Part shown: in pieces, positions 1 to 5,116 of the stretch
How the letters are laid out: the number at the start of each line of letters is the position of its first letter
How positions within the stretch are numbered: position 1 is the stretch's first letter
DNA from: Bacteroidota bacterium
Lineage (GTDB): Bacteria; Bacteroidota; Bacteroidia; J057
NCBI GenBank assembly: GCA_004292985.1
Contig: RDXT01000473.1
Location: 1-5,137, forward strand
Reading direction: 5' to 3'
DNA: 5,137 nt
Notes under the pieces: model-generated
The model's input: only the letters and a program-made list of their open reading frames with translations
Database searches by the model: none
What the model was told of the DNA's origin: nothing
Program-made: the position numbers and the translations under genes

Positions 1-2040
1 CACCGAAAGCTCCGGAGGAAGGGTTGCCAGCAGTTCTTCGGTAAAGTCCAGAATCGCCGGATGAAGGTAGCGGGTATTGGTGTTCAGCACCGCCATCTGC
101 GCCTGTCCGGCCCGCACCACCCGTGGGTGTTCGTGACCTGCATGCGCCACGTTATTCACCGTATCAAGATACTTACGCCCCTGATGGTCAATGAGATACT
201 GCATCTCTCCCCGCAAAATGGTCAACGGTTCGCTATAGGAAAGGCTGAGGCTTTTGCCGAGGTGCGCCTTGCGGAAAGCGAGCATGTTTGCCATCGTCTT
301 CGCCGCTTCGCCGGGTACCTGCGAGGACCTGAACAGCAGCCCCGGATCGGGACATAATTCCGCCCATACCGCTATTTCACCTGGAAAGGCCACGCCCGGA
401 AAGTCGGATACATAGACCAGCATGTCGAGCATCAGTTGAAAATGTAGGTGCGGAGGCCAGTTGCCATTCACCGGAACATCGCCGAGGCGGGCCAGAATCT
501 CCCCTTTGCGGAACACTTTACCCACAAACAAGCCCTCCAGACTTTGGCGGTCGAGGTGGCCATACAGCGAATAAAACACCTGTCCCGCCGCCTCATGTTT
601 CAGGATGATCGTGGGGCCATAGTCTTTGTCTCCGGCATTGTCGGCGAAGCCATAGACCTCGCCTGCGACCGGCACATGCACAGGCGTACCCGCAGGTGCC
701 CACACATCCAACCCCAGATGAATGGCCCGGTACTCGGGGCCTGTATTGCCTTCCCGCCCGTAGGCGCGGGTGGTGTAGAGCGGCCTCGCCTCCAGATAAC
801 CGCCGACCAGCACCGCATCTGGGTGCGTAGCCTGTTTCTGAACGATTTTCGCCGCAAATAGAGCATCATTCTGGTACTCGCTGAAATTCCCCAGCAGCGT
901 GCTGCCAATGCCCAGGTCCAGCGCTTCGGGTTTACGGTCGGAGAGGGTAGGGAAGAGGTCGCCGATGGACAGGTTCTGAGCACTCGCCCACTGCGTAACG
1001 GCTTCATACTGAGGCACTGCCCGGAATCCGCAGGCCTGACGAAAGGCCGCGTGTGCAAATGCAGGAGCGATTTTTTGCCAGCGGAAAAGCAATTCCCAGG
1101 CGGGCTGCTCGCTGATGAGCAGGTAAGCATTGTCCGGCTCTGCCCGGCGGTTGAGGGCCGACTTCGTTACGCTGAGGACCAGGCGCATGGCCACGAGGGT
1201 ATAGAGGTGCTCCAGCTCGGCTTCGATCAGCGGAAAGTGCTGGTGGTAACCCGCCACGAGGGGCAGGGCGGCCGCCAGCGGATCGGGGCAGCCCATGCAG
1301 GCATAGGCCAGCGCCACGGCCAGGTCATTGATCGTTTGGGTATGGATCGCGTCGCCGTAGTCTATCAGCGCAAGAACTTCCGGGTGATGTAAGTCCTTGG
1401 TTACGAGGATGTTATTGTCATTGGCGTCATTGTGAATGACGGACGTGCGGAGCCGGGAATAGCTGCCTTGCAGGTCGCGGAACTGCCGCTGAAAGTGCGT
1501 AACTACACTCTTTTTTTCGGGGTCAAAGAGGTCCGTGTGTGCCTCCGTCCAGCCTGCGCGGGCGAGGTCCCATTCAAAATCCCGCTGTGCCGCCGGGTGC
1601 CCGAAGCCCTGCAGGGCTGCTGTAACTGCGGCGCAGGTTTGGCCCAGGCTGCGGCGCAGGGCATCCGTCTGCGGACTGACGCCCGACCAGAGGCGGCCCG
1701 GAATCCATTGCAGCAGGCGCAGGTGGCGCTCCTGGCCTTCGCTGTCGCGGAGCGTATCGGACGCTCTGCCATTGAGGTGCGGCACGAGGCGGGGTATTGC
1801 GAAGGCAGGAGGTTGCTGCGCCAGGTGCTCCAGGATCCGCACCTGGAAGTCAAGATAGGTCGGATCGGCTCCCGGGCGGCTGATTTTCAGGATATAGGCC
1901 TCGCCCGAGGGCGCAGTGAGTTTGAAATTCAGGTCCACTTCGCCAGGCAGCGCCTGTGCCGTGCCAGAAATACCAAAGCAGGAATGGGCGAGGGATTGCG
2001 CCTGTTCGGGGCTGAAGGGAGCGGAAGTAGGGTACGGCAT
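1..2040 (-). CDS. Three-domain fusion: APH-like kinase, M23 metallopeptidase, class III aminotransferase (C-terminus off the window)
   Basis: The frame is open from ATG at 2040 to base 1 (680 codons, no stop). An in-frame TAA lies about 25 bases upstream, so this start is well fixed. Residues about 10-330 are an aminoglycoside-phosphotransferase/choline-kinase-like domain: ATP lysine K52 in YILKIS, catalytic loop H203-N-D205 with N210, and metal-binding D227-Y-G-D230. Residues about 435-560 are an M23 (LytM-like) domain with a complete site: H441-x3-D445, H495 in LYGHL, H531-L-H533. From about 600 a class III PLP aminotransferase begins, with LIDHQGRKYLD at 616-626, then GHEHP at 635-639 and NTNTRYL; its PLP lysine lies beyond the edge. 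There is no signal peptide, so it is probably cytosolic. From family knowledge, such kinase and aminotransferase-fold partners resemble hydroxylysine kinase and the phospho-lyases acting on phosphohydroxylysine or phosphoethanolamine. The substrate here, and the job of the peptidase domain, are unknown. Domain calls are firm; function is inferred. Confidence 0.93.
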   Translation of the reverse strand, partial: MPYPTSAPFSPEQAQSLAHSCFGISGTAQALPGEVDLNFKLTAPSGEAYILKISRPGADPTYLDFQVRILEHLAQQPPAFAIPRLVPHLNGRASDTLRDSEGQERHLRLLQWIPGRLWSGVSPQTDALRRSLGQTCAAVTAALQGFGHPAAQRDFEWDLARAGWTEAHTDLFDPEKKSVVTHFQRQFRDLQGSYSRLRTSVIHNDANDNNILVTKDLHHPEVLALIDYGDAIHTQTINDLAVALAYACMGCPDPLAAALPLVAGYHQHFPLIEAELEHLYTLVAMRLVLSVTKSALNRRAEPDNAYLLISEQPAWELLFRWQKIAPAFAHAAFRQACGFRAVPQYEAVTQWASAQNLSIGDLFPTLSDRKPEALDLGIGSTLLGNFSEYQNDALFAAKIVQKQATHPDAVLVGGYLEARPLYTTRAYGREGNTGPEYRAIHLGLDVWAPAGTPVHVPVAGEVYGFADNAGDKDYGPTIILKHEAAGQVFYSLYGHLDRQSLEGLFVGKVFRKGEILARLGDVPVNGNWPPHLHFQLMLDMLVYVSDFPGVAFPGEIAVWAELCPDPGLLFRSSQVPGEAAKTMANMLAFRKAHLGKSLSLSYSEPLTILRGEMQYLIDHQGRKYLDTVNNVAHAGHEHPRVVRAGQAQMAVLNTNTRYLHPAILDFTEELLATLPPELSV

Positions 2041-2059
2041 GAGATAGCAGGTAGAACTG

Positions 2060-2129
2060 CAATATTAAGGAAAATGTGGGAGCTGGAGGCGGTGATCAGG
2101 CATCTTGCAGGTAGCATTTCCTTAATTTG
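2060..2129. repeat. Imperfect inverted repeat with about 38-base loop
   Basis: ATTAAGGAAAATG at 2064-2076 is the reverse complement of CATTTCCTTAAT at 2115-2126, apart from one extra A in the left arm. Pairing continues for three more bases (CAA at 2060-2062 with TTG at 2127-2129) after a bulged T at 2063. The arms are AU-rich, so a structure in RNA would be of modest strength. The repeat sits in the leader of the fusion gene. Confidence 0.5.
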
Positions 2130-2140
2130 GGTGATCACCC
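2129..2140. repeat. Perfect 12-base palindrome downstream of the hydrolase gene
   Basis: GGGTGATCACCC is perfectly self-complementary and starts 8 bases past the hydrolase stop codon on the minus strand. With no unpaired loop it is a poor hairpin, and no T-run follows it in the direction of transcription, so a protein-binding site is at least as likely as a terminator. It does not match the TTGAT-N4-ATCAA box found in front of the hydrolase. Confidence 0.4.
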
Positions 2141-2147
2141 GGAGCAA

Positions 2148-2996
2148 TCATTCCCGGAAATGCAGATCTAAAAACGCAAACACCCGGTCGAGGTGCTGAA
2201 GGGGCGCAGCGTGACCGCCGGGAAAGGCAAGGTGCTCATAGGGATACCTGAAATGTTGTTGCCTCAGCCGCTCCACCATCTGCGCTGCCATGGGGGTAGA
2301 GGGGCAGATTTCATCCTCCGTAGCTGACAAAAGCAGGACCGGCCCGCGGATATTTTCTACCGGAATGACGGCCTGTGCCAGGGCTGCGCTGTCCTGCAGC
2401 ATCGCCTCAAACGCCCCCCGGAGGTCACTGCGCATCAGAAAGGGGATCGCCGCTTCATTTACCGGCACAAAGGGCAGGTCCCGGCCCCGGTAGGTCCAGC
2501 AAGGGGTGGAAAAATGGCTCGTATGCCCCGGAAAAACGGCCTGACTGGCCATCAAACCTACCACACAGTCTATACTTTTGTAATAACTGCCCAGGAGCAG
2601 GGCCAGATCCGCCCCCCTTGAACCGCCGATGAGGGCAATTTTGCGAGAATCTACCTGCGGATGCCTGCTGGCGGTCTGTATGGCCCGGTACACCGCGTCA
2701 ATGGCGATTCTGTTGAGCGTATCAGGTGTGCCTTCCGCACCAAAATACCCGATGGCCAGAAATGCGTAGCCTTTTTCGAGGAACTGCTCCCGGGTTTTTT
2801 TCCAATAATCACTCGCCCAGGCATTGCCCCCTTCGGAGCCGCCCAGTCCTACGACCAGGGCTTGCTGTTTACCCGTTCCGAGGTATAACAGGCTCTCTAC
2901 CTGGGGCGTGCTCAGCCGGATCTGGGCCGTGGCCTGAAGGGAAAGCAGCAGGAAGGTAAGGGCGGAAAAAAGCGTGCGGGAAAGTGGCATAGTCAT
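2148..2996 (-). CDS. Exported alpha/beta hydrolase, BAAT C-terminal (acyl-CoA thioesterase-like) family
   Basis: This 282-residue protein starts with a Sec signal peptide (short basic start, then SALTFLLLSL, ending near ATAQ at 22-25), with no lipobox cysteine, so it should be periplasmic or secreted. The mature part is an alpha/beta hydrolase of the BAAT C-terminal type. LGGSEGG (51-57) is the oxyanion strand-loop. GGSRG carries nucleophile S126 in ALIGGSRGADLALLLGS. D228 in SATEDEICPS and H262 in FPGGHAAP complete the triad. The family is named for bile-acid-CoA amino-acid transferase and acyl-CoA thioesterases. An exported copy is unlikely to meet acyl-CoA, so another ester, thioester or amide substrate is more plausible (inference). 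A second ATG two codons in (2990) gives an equally good signal peptide. It lies 75 bases downstream of the regulator gene, with an FNR-like palindrome in between, and 107 bases before the fusion enzyme. Confidence 0.9.
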   Translation of the reverse strand: MTMPLSRTLFSALTFLLLSLQATAQIRLSTPQVESLLYLGTGKQQALVVGLGGSEGGNAWASDYWKKTREQFLEKGYAFLAIGYFGAEGTPDTLNRIAIDAVYRAIQTASRHPQVDSRKIALIGGSRGADLALLLGSYYKSIDCVVGLMASQAVFPGHTSHFSTPCWTYRGRDLPFVPVNEAAIPFLMRSDLRGAFEAMLQDSAALAQAVIPVENIRGPVLLLSATEDEICPSTPMAAQMVERLRQQHFRYPYEHLAFPGGHAAPLQHLDRVFAFLDLHFRE

Positions 2997-3049
2997 AAAG
3001 GGTTAATCGTAAGTTCTTTGGCAAAACTCCGGACTTCCCGGATCAACCC

Positions 3050-3067
3050 TTTTGATCTGGATCAAAA
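3050..3067. promoter_or_regulatory. FNR/Crp-type operator palindrome (TTGAT-N4-ATCAA) upstream of the hydrolase gene
   Basis: TTTTGATC and GATCAAAA flank a central TG. The inner 14 bases (3052-3065) match the FNR consensus TTGAT-N4-ATCAA at all ten fixed positions. The centre lies about 62 bases before the hydrolase ATG, so a start of transcription near 20 bases before the ATG would put it close to -41, a usual activator position. A further ATCAA half-site lies at 3042-3046. The adjacent gene encodes a Crp/Fnr regulator with the E-x-x-S-R recognition helix that reads TTGAT half-sites in FNR. Ten fixed bases are expected by chance about 0.005 times in a window this size. Binding itself is inferred. 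Confidence 0.6.
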
Positions 3068-3069
3068 AA

Positions 3070-3582
3070 TCACTTTTGCGCCCGTATCCGGCTCAGCGTC
3101 TCCTGGGTGATCCCCAGATACGAAGAAATCATGCCCAGCGGAATGCGGTGATGAATGTCGGAATAGGTTTCACAAAAGTGCAGGTATTTTTCGCGCGCCG
3201 TCGTAAAGCGCATAGACGTGATCCGCTCCATAAAATGGCCGTATGCCGTTCCCATGGAAAGCCTGGCATAACGCTCCATTTCCGGGAAATTCCCGAACAA
3301 AAACAGGAGGTCCTGCACGTCAAGCCCCGCAACCTGCGTCTCTTCAATGGCATCAAGATAGTAGATGTCGGGCCGCTGCTGCATAAAACTTCTGGGCGAG
3401 TTCACCCACTCCTGCTCCGCGCAGAAATATTCGCTGATTTCTTTGCCTTCTTTCAAAAAATAGACCCGTACCAGCCCCTGATGAATAAAATAACTCCGGG
3501 TGCAGACTTTTTCGGCATCGTGAATCAGCGCTCCTTTTTTGAATGTACAAAGCGTCAGCCGGTCAGCAAGTTCGCGTTGCAA
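3070..3582 (-). CDS. Crp/Fnr-family transcriptional regulator (start uncertain; frame open to 3654)
   Basis: From a TTG at 3582 the protein has 170 residues. An N-terminal cyclic-nucleotide-binding-type beta-barrel (about 10-100, with KKGALI and YFIHQGLVRVYF) is followed by a dimer helix and a C-terminal winged helix-turn-helix (about 126-170). The recognition helix reads QETLSRIR, with E161, S164 and R165 in the E-x-x-S-R spacing of FNR. The usual cAMP-pocket signature (GE...RSA) is absent, and the four cysteines (12, 27, 54, 137) do not form an FNR Fe-S cluster pattern, so the signal sensed is unknown. The true N-terminus is probably longer: the frame stays open to the TAA at 3657-3655, and the extra codons read ...IITHFKAYIPVSEA, which matches the first helix of relatives. 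That extension has no ATG, GTG or TTG, so an unusual start codon or a small sequence error is possible. A good promoter lies just upstream. Confidence 0.88.
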   Translation of the reverse strand: MQRELADRLTLCTFKKGALIHDAEKVCTRSYFIHQGLVRVYFLKEGKEISEYFCAEQEWVNSPRSFMQQRPDIYYLDAIEETQVAGLDVQDLLFLFGNFPEMERYARLSMGTAYGHFMERITSMRFTTAREKYLHFCETYSDIHHRIPLGMISSYLGITQETLSRIRAQK

Positions 3583-3672
3583 GGCCTCACTTACGGGGAT
3601 GTAGGCCTTAAAGTGGGTGATTATGTCGTCAGGCGCTTGGATGGGAGTGAGGGATTAGGTAAGAGGATGCAG

Positions 3673-3690
3673 CAAATGTAAACGCCTTGC
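3673..3690. repeat. 18-base exact direct repeat, copy 1 (regulator promoter)
   Basis: The 18 bases starting CAAATGTAAACG are identical to 4840-4857, in the same orientation, 1167 bases away; the match stops abruptly at both ends. This copy supplies the -7 element of the regulator promoter. By chance an 18-base match in a 5 kb window is expected about 2 in 10,000 times. Confidence 0.8.
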
Positions 3691-3702
3691 GTATAGCTCA
3701 AA
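3673..3702 (-). promoter_or_regulatory. Bacteroidota-type promoter for the Crp/Fnr regulator
   Basis: On the minus strand TTTG (3702-3699) is followed after 18 bases by TACATTTG (3680-3673), an exact match to the Bacteroidota -7 element TAnnTTTG with its TTTG -33 partner. Transcription would begin near 3667. That leaves room for the extended regulator frame and a leader of about 85 bases before the TTG at 3582. The -7 element falls inside one copy of an exact 18-base repeat. Confidence 0.65.
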
Positions 3703-3709
3703 GCCCTGG
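3694..3709. repeat. Compound repeat next to the stop of the secreted-protein gene
   Basis: TAGCTCAAAG (3694-3703) recurs directly at 5070-5079. The overlapping AAAGCCCTGG (3700-3709) recurs inverted at 5042-5051. This copy abuts the TGA stop codon (3712-3710) of the upstream gene and contains the -33 TTTG of the regulator promoter. The partners lie beyond the other end of that gene, in its upstream region. Confidence 0.55.
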
Positions 3710-4933
3710 TCAACGGTAGGTATAGTAAAGTCCTGCCAGTTTGTAATCGCCGTTTTCCCGGGTGTAATTTAAACTTAATACGATTTTTTTATGGTCCTTT
3801 TCCAAAAGATATTGAATGGAAATAAACCCTATGCCCCCCTCCGTCGCAAATTGTTGTGAAGAGAGTTTATAGGAGTCAAGTTGTCCTGTGCTTTCGATTA
3901 CCGAGAGCAACGTTTTTACTTGTGCGTATGTTGCCTGGTCTTTAAATACTTGTGCCGAACCCTTGTAAATTTTCTTGAATTCTTTGTCCTTCAGGTTAGA
4001 CCAAAAATCCTTTGTAAGGCTTTCAATGAATGGAACTGTCGTGGATTTGCCAGCCTGAACATTCAGCGTTTGGATTTTGCGGGTGCTATCATTGGTTAGT
4101 GCGACTCTAACCTGAACATTTCCGCTAACCTTCTCAAAAGTTGCATCCAAAACGTAGGTAGGGCCTTTTGGGGAAACGGTGACCCCATACAAGCTGCTCA
4201 TGTTCACAGGCCTGCCAATAACCGTGTAACTCACAAGTTTACCATAAGCGTTTCTGAGATATTCATTAAAATCCGCCATTGCTGCGGGAGGCGTTGCGCG
4301 CTTAAAGTCATCGGACGCAATGGCGTTTATCGGGCTAATGTCGCTTTGTTTTAAGAGGGATAACACATATACTACCTGCTCAGCTTCCGCCTGATGAAAG
4401 CTTGCCTTCATGAGTTGCTTTCGGAGATTTGGTAAGTTTTTTCTGATGGAGTCCGGAAGGAACACTGCCATAGCGTCTTCTCTGAATGATAAATCTGCCT
4501 TTAATTCAACATCACGCGTAAGCATATATTCCCAGACATCTAATCCATCTTGTCTGGAAAGCATTTGCTGATAGGTTTTTGTATTAGCCGTAACAGAAAA
4601 GGTAATACTCGTATGTGTGAGAGAAACTGCGTTGTATGATAAGGTATCACCCTTGCGAAAAGCCCAAAGCGACTTGTCTTTTGCGGAGCAACTCTCAAAT
4701 ACCAGAGAAAAATGACATTCATCTGTCCAGATGACGTTAAAGGTATTTCTAAATCCTTTTTGCGTATGTAATTCATACCAGGAAGAAAAATCCCGGAAAA
4801 TGTAAACACTGTCCTGCGGATTGTCTGCTACGAAGTCGCCAAATGTAAACGCCTTGCAATCAAGGATAGAATTCTGTCCAAACGAACCAATGGCCGACAG
4901 AAAAAATGCAAGGGTTAGGATTGTCTGTCTCAT
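3710..4933 (-). CDS. Secreted protein of unknown function with N-terminal Cys domain and two related C-terminal domains
   Basis: The ATG at 4933 is chosen because the protein (407 residues) then begins directly with a signal peptide, MRQTILTLAFFLSAIGSFGQ; an earlier in-frame ATG at 4975 would add 14 residues that spoil it. There is no lipobox. Residues about 24-115 (C26, F-G-D-F 31-34, V-I-W-T-D-E-C 67-73) resemble small exported Bacteroidota proteins with the pattern C-x-F-x-x-G-x-F...R...W.E...V.W.D.C; I recall relatives wrongly labelled 'DNA topoisomerase IV', so this label should be distrusted. Residues about 180-294 and 300-407 look like two copies of one alpha-plus-beta domain, sharing G-[KQ]-L-x-S-Y (231-236 and 350-355) before similar strand patterns; an NTF2-like or DUF3887/DUF4019-like fold is a guess. 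No enzymatic motif was seen. The gene is AT-richer than its neighbours and is flanked by repeats. Confidence 0.82.
   Translation of the reverse strand: MRQTILTLAFFLSAIGSFGQNSILDCKAFTFGDFVADNPQDSVYIFRDFSSWYELHTQKGFRNTFNVIWTDECHFSLVFESCSAKDKSLWAFRKGDTLSYNAVSLTHTSITFSVTANTKTYQQMLSRQDGLDVWEYMLTRDVELKADLSFREDAMAVFLPDSIRKNLPNLRKQLMKASFHQAEAEQVVYVLSLLKQSDISPINAIASDDFKRATPPAAMADFNEYLRNAYGKLVSYTVIGRPVNMSSLYGVTVSPKGPTYVLDATFEKVSGNVQVRVALTNDSTRKIQTLNVQAGKSTTVPFIESLTKDFWSNLKDKEFKKIYKGSAQVFKDQATYAQVKTLLSVIESTGQLDSYKLSSQQFATEGGIGFISIQYLLEKDHKKIVLSLNYTRENGDYKLAGLYYTYR
4840..4857. repeat. 18-base exact direct repeat, copy 2 (inside the secreted-protein gene)
   Basis: This copy is identical to 3673-3690. Here it is coding sequence, covering codons for residues 26-32 (C-K-A-F-T-F-G) just after the signal peptide. 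It also contains TACATTTG on the minus strand, but no -33 element is at a proper distance, so promoter function is less likely than at copy 1. Confidence 0.8.
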
Positions 4934-4992
4934 GTAGTGGTATATGCGCAACCTGCGCCCACACTGCCCGGGCATTCGCGCGATTGCAAGAG

Positions 4993-5024
4993 CAAGATAC
5001 GTAAAAACAGCTGTTCAATGCAAA
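4993..5024 (-). promoter_or_regulatory. Possible promoter of the secreted-protein gene
   Basis: On the minus strand TTTG (5024-5021) is followed after 21 bases by TATCTTG (4999-4993), which is one T short of TAnnTTTG. The spacing is within the Bacteroidota range. It would give a leader of about 50 bases before the ATG at 4933. The -7 match is imperfect, so this is only a candidate. Confidence 0.3.
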
Positions 5025-5041
5025 CCTCCGGACGGGTTTCC

Positions 5042-5051
5042 CCAGGGCTTT
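5042..5051. repeat. 10-base inverted repeat, right copy
   Basis: CCAGGGCTTT is the exact reverse complement of AAAGCCCTGG at 3700-3709. Just outside each arm a TATA lies at a slightly different distance (3692-3695 on the left, 5054-5057 on the right), so the two ends resemble each other over roughly 16 bases with a small gap. Together they enclose about 1350 bases containing only the AT-richer gene. Confidence 0.45.
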
Positions 5052-5069
5052 CTTATAGAAACAGGGTAG

Positions 5070-5079
5070 TAGCTCAAAG
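5070..5079. repeat. 10-base direct repeat, right copy
   Basis: TAGCTCAAAG is identical and in the same orientation to 3694-3703. At the left copy its complement provides the -33 TTTG of the regulator promoter; here it lies just before the plus-strand -7 element at 5084. A single 10-base match would be weak; its interest lies in sitting beside two other shared repeats. Confidence 0.4.
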
Positions 5080-5083
5080 TTGC

Positions 5084-5091
5084 TAGATTTG
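5084..5091 (+). promoter_or_regulatory. -7 promoter element (TAGATTTG) before the possible gene at 5117
   Basis: TAGATTTG matches TAnnTTTG exactly on the plus strand. Transcription would start near 5098, about 19 bases before the ATG at 5117, which is a usual leader length. No TTTG or TTG is seen at the expected -33 distance, so support is partial. Confidence 0.4.
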
Positions 5092-5116
5092 AGTAACGAC
5101 AAACAAACTAGCGCAA

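Larger units (their letters stand above)
2041..2147 (-). other. Intergenic leader between hydrolase and fusion gene, with inverted repeats
   Basis: These 107 bases separate the hydrolase stop from the fusion-gene start. They hold a perfect 12-base palindrome, GGGTGATCACCC (2129-2140), and GGTGATCA occurs again at 2091-2098. A long-range inverted repeat pairs 2064-2076 with 2115-2126. GCAGGTAG occurs twice (2047-2054, 2107-2114). No promoter with both -33 and -7 elements is convincing; TAATATTG, on the minus strand near 2066-2059, is one base off the -7 consensus but has no -33 partner. The gap may carry an attenuator, operator or readthrough leader; the sequence does not decide. Confidence 0.5.
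4934..5116. other. Probable divergent intergenic region
   Basis: No gene is supported in these 183 bases. They hold a weak minus-strand promoter candidate, a plus-strand -7 element, the right-hand partners of two 10-base repeats (5042-5051 and 5070-5079) and a small inverted repeat, TTTCT-TAT-AGAAA (5049-5061). An 80-codon minus-strand frame running through here overlaps the secreted-protein start in another frame and shows no family features. Confidence 0.5.

Noticed and set aside
1432..2199. 255-codon plus-strand open frame, and other long plus-strand frames across 61-1392
   Set aside because: They lie antisense to the fusion gene, whose translation shows intact kinase, peptidase and aminotransferase motifs; the plus-strand products are Arg/Ala-rich with no recognisable motif, as expected for shadows in GC-rich DNA.
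3050..3069. Rho-independent terminator after the regulator gene
   Set aside because: The palindrome has only a two-base loop, and in the minus-strand direction the T-run lies before the palindrome, not after it. It fits an FNR-type operator far better.
3052..3681. 209-codon plus-strand open frame opposite the Crp/Fnr gene
   Set aside because: The minus strand encodes a clear Crp/Fnr protein with a conserved helix-turn-helix; the plus-strand product shows no family features.
3710..4975. Longer form of the secreted protein starting at 4975
   Set aside because: The added 14 residues (MPGQCGRRLRIYHY) would precede an otherwise ideal signal peptide beginning at the ATG at 4933.
3692..5058. Insertion sequence with target-site duplication
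   Set aside because: TATAG occurs near both ends, but not directly next to the inverted repeats, and the enclosed gene is not a transposase; only a weaker claim of repeat-bracketed module is kept.
4860..5102. 80-codon minus-strand frame upstream of the secreted-protein gene
   Set aside because: It overlaps the secreted-protein start in another frame, covers the promoter region and has no recognisable family features or signal peptide.
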